From Cytobacillus massiliigabonensis (lineage in GTDB: Bacteria; Bacillota; Bacilli; Bacillales; Cytobacillaceae), in the NCBI RefSeq assembly GCF_900199725.1, contig NZ_LT904902.1, forward strand, positions 528,659 to 592,658: DNA of 64,000 nt, read 5' to 3'. A model generated the notes under the pieces. That model was not told where the DNA came from, did not search any database, and saw only the letters and a program-made list of their open reading frames with translations. Of this stretch, positions 19,667 to 28,908 are shown one piece after another (position 1 is the stretch's first letter; each line of letters opens with the position of its first letter). The position numbers and the translations under genes are program-made.

Positions 19667-19671
19667 AATAA

Positions 19672-20910
19672 TTACTCGTATTTTTTAAAAGCGATTGTTG
19701 CGTTATGTCCGCCGAAGCCTAATGAGTTACTGATGACAGCTTTGATTTCCTTTTTCCTCGATTTATTTGGCACATAATCTAAGTCACACTCAGGGTCTGG
19801 TGTTTCATAGTTAATTGTTGGAGGCAGTACGCCATCCTGTATTGACTTAACCGCGAAAATTGCCTCAATTCCGCCAGCTGCGCCAAGAAGGTGTCCAGTC
19901 ATCGATTTTGTTGAGCTAATAGCCAATTTATAAGCATGCTCACCAAAAACTTCTTTTATCGCTAATGTTTCGAATTTGTCATTATAATCAGTACTCGTAC
20001 CATGCGCATTAATATAGTCAATATCCTCCGGCTTTAGCCCGCCATCTTCAATCGCCATTTTCATCGCTCTAGCCCCGCCTTCTCCAGCTGGTGCAGGTGC
20101 TGTAATATGGTAAGCATCACCAGTTGCGCCATAGCCGATGATTTCAGCATAAATATGTGCGCCTCGTGCTAATGCATGCTCTAATTCTTCTAGTACGACA
20201 ATACCTGCTCCCTCACCAATGACAAATCCATCGCGATTTTTATCAAATGGACGGCTTGCCGTCTTTGGATCAGGATTTGTTGAAAGAGCAGTATTTGCGC
20301 AAAAGCCTGCTACCGACATTCTTGTAATTGGTGCCTCTGCTCCGCCTGTAATCATTGCATCTGCATCTCCACGCTGAATTACCTTAAATGCATCACCAAT
20401 TGAGTTTGTACCTGTAGCACATGCTGTTACAGTACAAGAATTAAATCCTTTTGCTCCTAAAGTAATCGATACTTGACCCGTTGCCATATCCGGAATCATC
20501 ATCGGAACAAAGAAAGGACTAACTCTTCTATATCCACGATTTAGAAAGGTTTCGAATTGATTTTCAAAAGTTTCCATTCCGCCAATTCCAGATCCAATCC
20601 ATACTCCAACTCGGTGTGCATTTTCATCATTGATGGACAGATTTGCATCTTTTACAGCCATCAAAGAAGCAGCAATTGCATAATGAGTGAAGCGATCCAT
20701 TTTTCTGGCATCCTTCTTTTCAATAAAATCTTCAATATTGAAATCTTTTACCTCAGCCGCAACCTTAGCAGGATATTCATCCGCATTAACCCTTGTTAAA
20801 GGTCCAACACCAGATACGCCCGCTAATATATTTTTCCATGTCGTTTCTACATCATTTCCAAGTGGTGTCACAGCGCCAATTCCTGTAACAACAACTCTTT
20901 TTTTATCCAT
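19672..20910 (-). CDS. fabF: 3-oxoacyl-[ACP] synthase II (FabF)
   Basis: The condensing enzyme that elongates acyl-ACP with malonyl-ACP in type II fatty acid synthesis. The 412-residue protein has the complete Cys-His-His triad: Cys164 in V-T-A-C-A-T-G, His303 in N-A-H-G-T-S-T and His340 in M-T-G-H-L-L-G. The structural lysine is K335 (S-S-T-K-S) and the gate loop is G-F-G-G-H-N. It is second in the fabH-fabF operon, 70 bp after fabH, and is predicted to share the FapR-type promoter. Confidence 0.97.
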   Translation of the reverse strand: MDKKRVVVTGIGAVTPLGNDVETTWKNILAGVSGVGPLTRVNADEYPAKVAAEVKDFNIEDFIEKKDARKMDRFTHYAIAASLMAVKDANLSINDENAHRVGVWIGSGIGGMETFENQFETFLNRGYRRVSPFFVPMMIPDMATGQVSITLGAKGFNSCTVTACATGTNSIGDAFKVIQRGDADAMITGGAEAPITRMSVAGFCANTALSTNPDPKTASRPFDKNRDGFVIGEGAGIVVLEELEHALARGAHIYAEIIGYGATGDAYHITAPAPAGEGGARAMKMAIEDGGLKPEDIDYINAHGTSTDYNDKFETLAIKEVFGEHAYKLAISSTKSMTGHLLGAAGGIEAIFAVKSIQDGVLPPTINYETPDPECDLDYVPNKSRKKEIKAVISNSLGFGGHNATIAFKKYE

Positions 20911-20980
20911 TTTATCGAATCTCCTTTATTAGAAAAAATTTATCGGTCTTACAAAATGTATGAACATCTGAAGAAATTTT

Positions 20981-21913
20981 TTAACGTCCCCAGCGAAGCG
21001 CAATCGCTCCCCAAGTTAAACCTCCGCCAAAACCAACCATAACAATTAAATCATCATCCTTCACTCTTCCAGCTTCTAATTCTTCTGCTAAAGCAATAGG
21101 AATGGAAGCGGAGGAAGTATTTCCATATTTATGAACAGTTTTTGACATTTTCTCTTCAGGCAATTCAAGGCGTTGTCTAGATGCCTCCATAATACGGATA
21201 TTTGCCTGATGCGGGATTAGCAGATCGACGTCTGCTTTAGACAAACCTGCTTTCTCTAATACTTTTACACTGCTTTCTCCCATTTGTCTAACAGCAAACT
21301 TAAAAACCTCACGCCCATTCATAACAATATAATCTTCTTGATATAAATGCTTTCCGCCACTCCCATCTGCTCCAAGGTCAAATGACAGAATTCCTCTTCC
21401 TGCTGAAACTGGGCCAAGAACAACAGCACCGGCACCATCGCCAAATAATACAGCTGTATTCCTGTCTTGCCAATCAGTAATTTTTGAAAGCTTCTCAACA
21501 CCTACTACTAAAATATGCTTATATGAACCACTTTCAATAAATTGTTTTGCTGTTATCATACCATACATGAAGCCAGCACATGCTGCACTTACATCCATTG
21601 CTGCTGCATTTACTGCTCCAAGTCTTTCTTGAAGCATCGTTGCCACAGATGGAAATGGCCGGTCAGGAGTCACTGTTGCAACGATAATCATACCAATTTC
21701 TTCTGCAGGAATATTCGCATGAGCAATCGCATTTTTCGCTGCCTCATAAGCAAGGTCAGATGTATCTGTATCATCACCCGCTATTCGTCTTTCCTCAATA
21801 CCTGTTCTTGTTCTGATCCATTCATCTGATGTATCTACCATTTTTTCAAGATCTGCATTAGTCAGTATTTTTTCTGGAAGGCATCTTCCAATCCCAATAA
21901 TTCCTGCATTCAT
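20981..21913 (-). CDS. fabH: 3-oxoacyl-[ACP] synthase III (FabH)
   Basis: Starts fatty acid chains by condensing an acyl-CoA primer with malonyl-ACP. The protein is 310 residues. The active-site Cys112 is in D-V-S-A-A-C-A-G-F, the histidine in I-P-H-Q-A-N and the asparagine in [13 protein letters not shown] at 21922 is in frame but sits inside the ribosome site. The ATG at 21913 has AAGGAG 10 nt upstream and gives the family start M-N-A-G-I-I-G-I-G. Neighbouring fabF and a FapR-like operator match the B. subtilis fabHA-fabF operon. Confidence 0.96.
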   Translation of the reverse strand: MNAGIIGIGRCLPEKILTNADLEKMVDTSDEWIRTRTGIEERRIAGDDTDTSDLAYEAAKNAIAHANIPAEEIGMIIVATVTPDRPFPSVATMLQERLGAVNAAAMDVSAACAGFMYGMITAKQFIESGSYKHILVVGVEKLSKITDWQDRNTAVLFGDGAGAVVLGPVSAGRGILSFDLGADGSGGKHLYQEDYIVMNGREVFKFAVRQMGESSVKVLEKAGLSKADVDLLIPHQANIRIMEASRQRLELPEEKMSKTVHKYGNTSSASIPIALAEELEAGRVKDDDLIVMVGFGGGLTWGAIALRWGR

Positions 21914-21978
21914 CCATCCCACGCTCCTTTTTTATGTTTCATTTTATTCATATTAAGTTCTATTTATTTTATTATCAA

Positions 21979-22007
21979 TTATTATGACTTGGTACTAATT
22001 TTATCAA
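21979..22007 (-). promoter_or_regulatory. fabH-fabF promoter with FapR operator
   Basis: Minus-strand TTGATA (22002-22007), 17-bp spacer, TAATAA (21979-21984). The spacer is filled by ATTAGTACCAAGTCATAAT (21981-21999 on the complementary strand). Its first half, ATTAGTACC, matches the published FapR site of B. subtilis; the second half is diverged. A repressor there would block polymerase, and malonyl-CoA would relieve it. Confidence 0.75.
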
Positions 22008-22130
22008 ATGTACACGTAAATAATCAAGAAATATATTAGATCTCCGAGAATTACTAAGGACACCCATCTATACGGCAGTAATAAATTTTCATAAGCTAAT
22101 ATACATAAGTCTAATGGAGGTTGGGGAGAT

Positions 22131-22487
22131 ATGGAGGAAAAGAACCAGAAGCATTTGGCTGCAGAAGCAGATCCGCTCACTAGCTTTATGTTCGGAAAGA
22201 GCAAATACAGAAGAACAACAGAAGAAATAAATGATATAGAGAAAAATGAGTCACAAGATTTCGATCATGCATTTATAAGGAAAAGAGAAAGAGATTGGCT
22301 ATTTGGAATAAAAGTAGATGCTGTGGAGGAAAAGAAAAAGGATCTTGGGGCCTTAGCTTTTCTAAACAGAATTAACCTGGGAGAACTTATCGAAAACATT
22401 GAAATTCTAGTTGATTCAGCTGATCAATTAAAACCCTTATACAAAAAGGCGACTCCCCTAATTAGCCATTTTTTAAAGAAATCATAA
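22131..22487 (+). CDS. Hypothetical 118-aa protein between comZ and fabH
   Basis: A charged soluble protein starting M-E-E-K-N-Q-K-H-L-A. Residues 1-80 are rich in Lys/Glu/Arg, and residues 82-118 form a predicted amphipathic helical tail (L-I-E-N-I-E-I-L-V-D-S-A). GGGGAGAT directly precedes the ATG and a terminator follows within 10 bp, so it is likely real. B. subtilis has a small plus-strand gene, yjzB, at this place, but I cannot confirm homology. Function unknown. Confidence 0.65.
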   Translation: MEEKNQKHLAAEADPLTSFMFGKSKYRRTTEEINDIEKNESQDFDHAFIRKRERDWLFGIKVDAVEEKKKDLGALAFLNRINLGELIENIEILVDSADQLKPLYKKATPLISHFLKKS

Positions 22488-22520
22488 AAAAGCCGGCTTC
22501 TTTATCAAAGCCGGTTTTTT
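22485..22520. terminator. Bidirectional terminator between the 118-aa gene and comZ
   Basis: A-run, CCGGCTT (22493-22499), loop, AAGCCGG (22508-22514), six T. One bulged G on the left arm. Serves both convergent genes. Confidence 0.88.
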
Positions 22521-22522
22521 AG

Positions 22523-22717
22523 TTATTCCATTTCTTTAAAAGCGTCTGCTTTTCCCATTTCATACGCTTCATTCATAACCTTTGTAAACAAGTTCATGAA
22601 TGGCTGAATCATTTCTAATGAAAGCTCAATTCCAGCTTCATCTAATTGCTGCTTTGCTTCTGGTATGTATTTCATTGCGATTTGCATAAATTCTAATGTT
22701 TTATCTGTTGGTTGCAT
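22523..22717 (-). CDS. comZ: ComZ, late-competence repressor
   Basis: A 64-residue helical protein ending L-F-T-K-V-M-N-E-A-Y-E-M-G-K-A-D-A, matching ComZ of B. subtilis (63 aa), a repressor of the comG operon. It contains the helix segment L-E-F-M-Q-I-A-M-K-Y-I-P-E-A-K. It is the second gene of the med-comZ operon, 53 bp after med. GGAGG lies upstream of the ATG. Confidence 0.9.
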   Translation of the reverse strand: MQPTDKTLEFMQIAMKYIPEAKQQLDEAGIELSLEMIQPFMNLFTKVMNEAYEMGKADAFKEME

Positions 22718-22742
22718 TGATTTTTTCCTCCAAGCGTTATTT

Positions 22743-22771
22743 GGGGACGGAGTTCTGAGTACCCCTGTCCC
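22743..22771. repeat. GGGGACGG hairpin between med and comZ
   Basis: GGGGACGG (22743-22750) faces CCTGTCCC (22764-22771) with one mismatch. The right arm includes the first base of the med stop codon. GGGGACxx/xxGTCCCC hairpins are widespread small intergenic elements in Firmicutes. Confidence 0.55.
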
Positions 22772-23730
22772 TATTCATTAGGCAATCTTCCGGTTTTCTT
22801 ATACTTTTCAATTGCAGCATTAATTAACTCAATATATTCTTTGTCTACATTTGGGCTGAACTTGCCTAGTGTGATCACATCATCTTGAAAATCAAAAGAA
22901 AGGTTCCCAGATTTTAGCTTCCCATCATTAAATTTCTCAGCTACTAATTCATATAGTACATCAACATGCTGAACTGTACTTGTTAATACGGCTGATTCCC
23001 CAAGGTCAGACTGATCAGAAATATATCCAATTGCATAATGCCCTTTTTCTTTCACCTTTTCAATGACTGGAACATTGTATCCATCGCCTGCAGGATAAAT
23101 AACATCTGCATTCTTGGCAAAAATTCTATCCAAGCTTTGAAATGCTTGCGTGCCATCGTCCCAGTTGCCAACATACTCAATAATCACTTTGACATTTTCA
23201 TTTTCATAATTAGCACCTTCATAGAAGCCCTCTATTTCAGGCTGCCACTCATATGCGGCAATTATTCCAATCGTATCCGTTTTTGTCATATGCCCAGCAA
23301 TCATTCCCCCAAAAAACCCCATCGCATAAGCTTCAAAATTTAAGCTTGTTGTGTTGGAATTTTCAGCGTCGCCATTAAAACTTACAAAATGAATATGTGG
23401 GTATTTTTTCGAGATTTTATTAAAATACTCAGAATACTCATTTCCATGACCAAATATAATGTTAACCCCTTTTTGATCGAACTCTTTAACTGCACGTTCC
23501 ACAACCATTTGGGAGTTCATGCCCTCTTTATAGTAAACTTCAATATCATGATGGGACTGTATCTTTAGCATTCCCTTATAGCCCTTTGTGCCCCAAACTT
23601 GATCATTTATCGTATCCGGGACTAACAAACCAGCTTTTTTAAGATTTCCCGCAGACATTGCTTGTCCGCAAGAGGCCAATAAAAGAAGGCATAAAAAGAT
23701 CATCCCAAAACGCATTATCATTTTATGCAT
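22771..23730 (-). CDS. med: Med, lipoprotein activator of competence (BMP family)
   Basis: Positive regulator of comK expression. It is 319 residues, with a signal peptide and lipobox L-A-S-C (Cys21), so it is a surface lipoprotein. The body is a periplasmic-binding-like fold of the basic membrane protein (BMP/PnrA) family, with G-H-G-N-E-Y (about 94-99), F-F-G-G-M-I-A-G-H and P-A-G-D-G-Y-N. The med-comZ pairing is the same as in B. subtilis. GGAG lies upstream of the ATG. Confidence 0.92.
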   Translation of the reverse strand: MHKMIMRFGMIFLCLLLLASCGQAMSAGNLKKAGLLVPDTINDQVWGTKGYKGMLKIQSHHDIEVYYKEGMNSQMVVERAVKEFDQKGVNIIFGHGNEYSEYFNKISKKYPHIHFVSFNGDAENSNTTSLNFEAYAMGFFGGMIAGHMTKTDTIGIIAAYEWQPEIEGFYEGANYENENVKVIIEYVGNWDDGTQAFQSLDRIFAKNADVIYPAGDGYNVPVIEKVKEKGHYAIGYISDQSDLGESAVLTSTVQHVDVLYELVAEKFNDGKLKSGNLSFDFQDDVITLGKFSPNVDKEYIELINAAIEKYKKTGRLPNE

Positions 23731-23862
23731 CTTCCATTACTCCGCCTCTCTTTAATAGCCACATCCATATTTCCCTCTTTCTATCTATCCTGAAAAATAC
23801 CCGACTATTTTTATTCTACCCTTTACAGATAAGAATTGAAAAGTGTTTTTTCCGATACCTAG

Positions 23863-24363
23863 CTAGAATCCGCCTTCTATTAGGTCTTTTATGGATCCTT
23901 TTTGTATATCAGCATCCCTTGAAAAATAAAGATAATGATAATCACTAGCCTTCACATTTTGAATCATATTGTAAAATTGTTTATTAGAAGATTCATCGCC
24001 CTCAATTGGGAGGAGGCAAATTACTTTTGACTCTGTATCCTTTATTTTTTTTTCATTATGGACAAGAAACTTTTCTAGGTACGTGCTTATTTCCAGAGAA
24101 TGATTGGGGTTACGCAGATATAAATAATTGAAATCAATAATAATTAATGACTGTTCTTGAATCTCCGTGAAAGAGTTACCTTCTTTCTGAAGCACTTCTT
24201 GAAAATTAGCATTTCTGCCTATTTCCATTCGTTTTTCCTCAAGTAGTTCCTCATCCATATCCTTATAATGAATGCCTGTTACTTCGTATCCCGCCTCCAA
24301 TAAGGAACTGCAAAAGTAAAACCCTAAATTTTCGTATGTCCCTATTACTATTGCCCTGTCCAT
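23863..24363 (-). CDS. yjaV: YjaV-like protein with Rossmann-type N-terminus
   Basis: A 166-residue protein whose first strand and turn (A-I-V-I-G-T-Y-E-N-L-G) resemble a dinucleotide-binding fold. However, it lacks a full G-x-G-x-x-G and is too short for a complete dehydrogenase. It ends with acidic and aromatic segments of no known family. The gene name rests mainly on position: yjaU-yjaV lie upstream of med in B. subtilis. GGGGAGG precedes the ATG. An 80-bp gap separates it from yjaU on the same strand, suggesting one operon. Confidence 0.65.
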   Translation of the reverse strand: MDRAIVIGTYENLGFYFCSSLLEAGYEVTGIHYKDMDEELLEEKRMEIGRNANFQEVLQKEGNSFTEIQEQSLIIIDFNYLYLRNPNHSLEISTYLEKFLVHNEKKIKDTESKVICLLPIEGDESSNKQFYNMIQNVKASDYHYLYFSRDADIQKGSIKDLIEGGF

Positions 24364-24443
24364 TTCTAAGCCTCCCCATTTTCTTAGTGTATCCTATGCT
24401 AATAAACTATTAATTATTTCCTTTAAATTAAATTAGGCTAGGA

Positions 24444-25187
24444 TTATAAAAATCTTTCATTTTTTTTCAAAAAATAAACGATTTGACTGCCAATTCCTTG
24501 TCTTTTTTCGGGTAGGACATAGCAAATTGAAAGGGGCGATTCCTTTTCTCTCCAATTAACAGTGAGACTTTTCAATAGATTTGCTTGTTTATATGCGCGC
24601 CGGTCAGATAATATTTGAATAACCTTTAAAGGGATCGGATCATTTTCAATTAAAGCATTCGTGCTTACCTGCTTAATTTTAGCTTCTACTTGCTTCATTT
24701 CAGCACCAAATGAATCGGATAATTCCTTTAATAATTTTTTGTAAAAAAATTTATGTTCTTTTTCAAGTTCTAAATGATGTTGAAGGGAAACGATAGGATT
24801 AATCAATACACAAGTTCGTATTTGACTGGGACCCATCTCATTCATAAGCCTAAGAGCGATTAATGCGCCCATCCCTTCAGCTATAATGTGTATTTTCCCA
24901 TTTATAATTTCTGTACGGATAATGTGCTCATATAATCTTCTTGCAAGATTGACGGCTTTATCATTACCCCAGTTCTTTCCGTAAAGGTTTGAATAAAAAA
25001 TCGTATACCCTTCTTCTTTAAATCGGTTTAGTAAGACAGACTTCCCCTCGTTCTGTGTCCAAAAACTGCTTTCGGCATTAACAAAATTTCTTTCATCACC
25101 AATTACAAGGATACCGAAACCACTAGGCTTTTCGGGATAATGAATCATGTTCCATTCGGTATCCAGTTGAAAGTTTCGGCTTTCCAT
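24444..25187 (-). CDS. yjaU: YjaU-like alpha/beta-hydrolase-fold protein, nucleophile missing
   Basis: A 247-residue protein with an alpha/beta-hydrolase layout: strand F-G-I-L-V-I-G-D, helix, strand Y-T-I-F-Y-S-N, then strand I-H-I-I-A-E-G-M-G-A. The last segment is the nucleophile elbow, normally G-x-S-x-G, but here the serine position is Gly105 (A-E-G-M-G). No convincing C-terminal catalytic histidine is visible. It is probably not a classical hydrolase. The name rests on position before yjaV-med. AAAGGAGA precedes the ATG. yjzD is divergent. Confidence 0.65.
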   Translation of the reverse strand: MESRNFQLDTEWNMIHYPEKPSGFGILVIGDERNFVNAESSFWTQNEGKSVLLNRFKEEGYTIFYSNLYGKNWGNDKAVNLARRLYEHIIRTEIINGKIHIIAEGMGALIALRLMNEMGPSQIRTCVLINPIVSLQHHLELEKEHKFFYKKLLKELSDSFGAEMKQVEAKIKQVSTNALIENDPIPLKVIQILSDRRAYKQANLLKSLTVNWREKESPLSICYVLPEKRQGIGSQIVYFLKKNERFL

Positions 25188-25402
25188 TTTACTATCTCCT
25201 TTCCTATGATCGTTCCTAATAATGTATGAAACCTCACATAAAATGATAGGGGGTTTGCCTATTGTTTGTAGTCAAATATCATTAAAGGAAAAGTATTACT
25301 TAATTTTGCGGTTGTTTCGAATTTATTGGGATATTAACGTTTATTAATTATTTGGCTTATGGTAATATGAAAAGGGATTTTAAAATGTAAGAGGTGAATA
25401 CA

Positions 25403-25594
25403 TTGAGATTCTTTTGGACTTTTTTCTGGACATTTCTTCTTGTGCAAATGATTAATTATGTTGTTAGTTCCATGATCGGTACTGCATTCAACTTGAAAAC
25501 CGGTTCCATTCTTGCAGTAGCTGCAACAATTTTAATTTTCATCGTCGCTTCCATTATTCCTGAAGGACCGAGTGAAAAAGAAGCAATTCATTAG
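25403..25594 (+). CDS. yjzD: YjzD, DUF2929 two-helix membrane protein
   Basis: A 63-residue membrane protein with two hydrophobic segments, F-F-W-T-F-F-W-T-F-L-L (about 2-24) and I-L-A-V-A-A-T-I-L-I-F-I-V (about 37-55). It starts at TTG (25403), 6 nt after GAGGTG, giving M-R-F-F-W-T-F-F-W as in B. subtilis YjzD; the GTG at 25394 is part of the ribosome site. It is followed at once by a terminator. Function unknown. Confidence 0.8.
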   Translation: MRFFWTFFWTFLLVQMINYVVSSMIGTAFNLKTGSILAVAATILIFIVASIIPEGPSEKEAIH

Positions 25595-25599
25595 AAATT

Positions 25600-25633
25600 A
25601 GTCATCCTGGCAATCGTCAGGATGACTTTTTTT
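25600..25633 (+). terminator. yjzD terminator
   Basis: A 10-bp stem AGTCATCCTG (25600-25609) / CAGGATGACT (25618-25627), then six further T. It lies between convergent yjzD and clpB and may also end clpB. Confidence 0.88.
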
Positions 25634-25638
25634 CGCAT

Positions 25639-28245
25639 CTATTTAATCTCCAATGTAATATCTTTGTTTTCATTTGAAATCGTCACTTGGCTATGTTCTT
25701 TGATTTGCCCGGCGATTATTTTCTTAGCTAGTAAAGTTTCAACGTTCCGCTGAATAAAACGTTTTAATGGCCGTGCGCCATAAACGGGATCAAAGCCGTT
25801 TTCTGCAATATATTCTTTTGCACTTTCGTTTATACTAAGCTGAATATGCTGATCGGATAATCTTTCCTGCAGCTCTTTAATTAGTTTGGAAACAATCGCT
25901 TTAATTTCTGCCAACGCTAATGGTTTAAATAATGTAATTTCATCCACCCGATTTAAGAACTCTGGACGGAAATGTCCTCTAAGTGTGCTCATCACTTTAT
26001 TCCGTGTTTCTTCATTAATAATGTCATCTATTTTCCCTTCAACGCGTTCCAGTAAAAACTGTGAACCTATATTCGAGGTCATAATGATTACAGTATTTTT
26101 AAAATCAACTGTCCGCCCCTGTGAATCCGTGATTCTTCCATCATCAAGCATTTGCAGAAGGATGTTAAAAACTTCTGGGTGAGCTTTTTCAATTTCATCA
26201 AGCAAAATAACAGAATATGGCTTTCTTCTTACTGCTTCCGTCAACTGTCCGCCCTCTTCATATCCTACATACCCAGGTGGTGCACCAATTAATCTTGAAA
26301 CAGCATGTTTTTCCATATACTCTGACATATCTATCCGAATGATTTGCTCTTCACTATCAAATAATGATTGTGCAAGCGCCTTGGCAAGCTCTGTTTTCCC
26401 AACACCTGTAGGTCCGAGGAAAATAAACGAACCAATGGGACGATTCGGATCCTTTATTCCAGCTCTTGCACGTAGTACAGCATCAGAAACAAGCCCGACA
26501 GCTTCATCCTGCCCAACGACTCTTTCTCGCAAAATATTTTCAAGCCGAAGCAGTTTTTCCCTTTCACCTTCCACAAGCTTTGCTACTGGGATTCCTGTCC
26601 ATCTTGCAACAATCCCTGCTATTTCCTCTTCTGTAACCTCTTCTCTTAATAATCGGTCCCCCTCACTGCGATTTACATCTATTTCCAGTTGTTTCAATTC
26701 CTTTTCGTGCTCGGGAATTTTTCCGTGGCGAAGCTCTGCTGCCTTGTTAAGATCATAGTTATTTTCAGCATCCTGAAGTTCATGACGCAATTTTTCGAGC
26801 ATCTCTCTTTTATGCTGAATCCGCAGTATTCCTTCTTTTTCAAGTTCCCATTTTGCCTTCATAGCATGTGCGCGGTCCTTCAGTTCCGCTAGTTCCTTTT
26901 GTAAGGATAAAAGCCTTGCTTGGCTTGCCTCATCATTTTCTTTTCTTAAGGCGGCTTCCTCAATTTCGAGCTGCATGACACGCCGTGTTACCTCATCTAA
27001 TTCTGAAGGCATGGAATCAATCTCCGTACGGATCATCGCACATGCCTCATCCACTAAATCAATTGCTTTATCTGGAAGGAAGCGATCTGAAATATACCTG
27101 TCAGACAAAGTGACGGCAGCTACAAGTGCACGATCATGAATATTAACTCCATGGTGGACTTCGTAGCGTTCCTTCAAACCTCTTAATATAGAAATTGAAT
27201 CTTCTACATTCGGTTCTTGCACAAGCACCTGCTGAAAGCGACGTTCGAGTGCAGGGTCCTTTTCAATGTATTTGCGGTGTTCATCAAGGGTTGTCGCTCC
27301 AATACAATGCAATTCACCCCTTGCAAGCATCGGCTTTAGCATATTACCTGCATCCATTGCACCTTCTGTTTTTCCAGCGCCGACAATCGTATGGATCTCA
27401 TCAATAAAAAGTAGAATGCCGCCTTCACTTTTCTTGATTTCATTTAAAACAGCCTTTAATCGCTCCTCAAATTCCCCTCTAAATTTCGCACCAGCAATTA
27501 AGGCACTCATATCAAGTGAAAAAATTGTTTTATTTTTTAACCCTTCAGGTACGTCTTTACGTACAATTCTTTGAGCTAAGCCTTCAACGATTGCTGTTTT
27601 CCCTACTCCAGGTTCACCTATTAGAACAGGATTGTTTTTCGTTTTCCTTGATAGAATACGAATGACATGTCTGATCTCACTATCTCTTCCAATAACTGGA
27701 TCCAGTTTGCCAGCCTTAACTTCTGCCACAAGGTCTCTTCCATATTTCTTTAATGCATCGTATGCTGCTTCAGGATTTTGGGATGTCACTTTTTGATTCC
27801 CCCTTATTTCATTTATCGCAAGTTCTAGCTTTTTTCTATCAGCACCAGCATTTTTTAATACAGCTCCTGCATCTGATTGTCCTGAGGTAACAGATGCTAG
27901 CAGCAGATGCTCTACCGACATAAATTCATCTTCTAATTTTTTCATTTCAGATTCTGCATCTGTAAAAAGCCGCTGCAGTTTATTTGTAATGTATACCTTT
28001 CCCTGCTCGATGCCGCTGCCTGAAACTTGCGGCTTTTTACTTAATAGAACTTCGAGCTCCTTTATTATTTCTTCAACAGAAACCTCTGCCTTTTTAATGA
28101 ATGAAACCATGAGACTATCCTCTTGTTTAAGAAGGGCCAAAAACAGATGAACCTCATCTACTTCTTGATGCTGTTCACGAATAGCCATTCCTTGTGCTGC
28201 CATAATTCCTTCTTGCATCCGCTCTGTCATTCGGTTTAAATCCAT
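25639..28245 (-). CDS. clpB: ClpB disaggregase
   Basis: A Hsp104-type AAA+ chaperone that solubilises protein aggregates with DnaK. It is 868 residues. In order: Clp-N repeat domain (1-150); first AAA+ module with Walker A G-E-P-G-V-G-K-T (210-217); a long coiled-coil middle domain (about 410-525), diagnostic of ClpB against ClpC/ClpA; second AAA+ module with Walker A G-P-T-G-V-G-K-T (about 605); and a C-terminal small domain. The ATG at 28245 has AAAAGGAGGT. A CtsR operator overlaps the region just upstream. B. subtilis 168 lacks clpB, so this is one of the clear gene-content differences. Confidence 0.97.
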   Translation of the reverse strand: MDLNRMTERMQEGIMAAQGMAIREQHQEVDEVHLFLALLKQEDSLMVSFIKKAEVSVEEIIKELEVLLSKKPQVSGSGIEQGKVYITNKLQRLFTDAESEMKKLEDEFMSVEHLLLASVTSGQSDAGAVLKNAGADRKKLELAINEIRGNQKVTSQNPEAAYDALKKYGRDLVAEVKAGKLDPVIGRDSEIRHVIRILSRKTKNNPVLIGEPGVGKTAIVEGLAQRIVRKDVPEGLKNKTIFSLDMSALIAGAKFRGEFEERLKAVLNEIKKSEGGILLFIDEIHTIVGAGKTEGAMDAGNMLKPMLARGELHCIGATTLDEHRKYIEKDPALERRFQQVLVQEPNVEDSISILRGLKERYEVHHGVNIHDRALVAAVTLSDRYISDRFLPDKAIDLVDEACAMIRTEIDSMPSELDEVTRRVMQLEIEEAALRKENDEASQARLLSLQKELAELKDRAHAMKAKWELEKEGILRIQHKREMLEKLRHELQDAENNYDLNKAAELRHGKIPEHEKELKQLEIDVNRSEGDRLLREEVTEEEIAGIVARWTGIPVAKLVEGEREKLLRLENILRERVVGQDEAVGLVSDAVLRARAGIKDPNRPIGSFIFLGPTGVGKTELAKALAQSLFDSEEQIIRIDMSEYMEKHAVSRLIGAPPGYVGYEEGGQLTEAVRRKPYSVILLDEIEKAHPEVFNILLQMLDDGRITDSQGRTVDFKNTVIIMTSNIGSQFLLERVEGKIDDIINEETRNKVMSTLRGHFRPEFLNRVDEITLFKPLALAEIKAIVSKLIKELQERLSDQHIQLSINESAKEYIAENGFDPVYGARPLKRFIQRNVETLLAKKIIAGQIKEHSQVTISNENKDITLEIK

Positions 28246-28256
28246 GACGACCTCCT

Positions 28257-28273
28257 TTTGACCATTTTTGACC
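28257..28273 (-). promoter_or_regulatory. CtsR operator of clpB
   Basis: On the minus strand GGTCAAA-AAT-GGTCAAA, an exact direct heptad repeat of the CtsR type, placed between a TATAAT -10 (28283-28288) and the ribosome site. The -35 (TTGTGG, 18-bp spacer) is weak and sits inside a small GGATGGC hairpin. Heat should relieve repression. Confidence 0.92.
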
Positions 28274-28407
28274 TTTATTTTTATTATAATCCATATGTAA
28301 AGCCATCCACAAGGGATGGCTCATGTTAAAACCTATTTTCTTGTGAATTTTTTAGTACAGTTAATCTTTTTTAAGAAAGTATAACAAATTTCGATTTTGA
28401 GAACTGC

Positions 28408-28548
28408 TTCTAGCTCCAGCGACTAGCCTTATTGGACTTCCCTTCCTACGATAAGTCAAGCACAAATGCGCTATCGCTCTTCGTGTTTCATTTATCTCGT
28501 CGGGGGCGGTCCAGTCCATACAGGACTAAGCAAGGCGCTTCCGCTTTT
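28408..28548 (-). repeat. Dispersed Bacillus intergenic repeat, copy B
   Basis: A diverged copy with the same edges as copy A (TCTAGCTCCAG at the left, GCAAGGCGCTTCCGC at the right) and a changed middle containing AGTCC...GGACT. It fills most of the gap between clpB and yjzC, immediately downstream of the yjzC stop. Confidence 0.65.
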
Positions 28549-28553
28549 CTTAA

Positions 28554-28733
28554 TTACGGCTTTCTTTGATAGGTCCACACACGGTTATGATTGGAGTTTT
28601 CTGGGAATCGATCTCCTGCTCTTAACTTTAACATTTGTGGATTATTTACATTGCTTCCAGTCTCCCCAACCTCGATATACACACCATTATTGGGTGCCTT
28701 TTGTCCTGCTTTAAATTGGCGATTTTGTCCCAC
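28554..28733 (-). CDS. yjzC: YjzC-like small conserved protein
   Basis: A 59-codon gene starting at GTG (28733) with an ideal AAAGGAGGT ribosome site 7 nt upstream. The protein begins M-G-Q-N-R-Q-F-K-A-G-Q-K-A-P-N-N-G and ends N-R-V-W-T-Y-Q-R-K-P. Length and these motifs match YjzC of B. subtilis as I remember it, and the neighbourhood (argF/yjzD) agrees. It has a G-E-T-G-S turn and a K-L-R-A-G-D-R-F-P strand and is soluble. Function unknown. The short length and GTG start make it easy to miss. Confidence 0.88.
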   Translation of the reverse strand: MGQNRQFKAGQKAPNNGVYIEVGETGSNVNNPQMLKLRAGDRFPENSNHNRVWTYQRKP

Positions 28734-28908
28734 GACAAATACCTCCTTTGATTTCTCGAATCTTTTATATTATTTCCAATGAATATCTCCTCATAAGTGA
28801 ATTTTTTTCCAATTATCACTAGTTATTATAGTATTTTCCTTTACAGAGCAGCATCTTTATAGTTAAATGAAGGTGGAATGAGACTTTTTCATTGGGGGAT
28901 ATTTAATA

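Noticed and set aside
26339..26758. 139-codon plus-strand frame inside clpB
   Set aside because: Antisense shadow of a strongly conserved gene, Ser/Pro-rich composition, no ribosome site.
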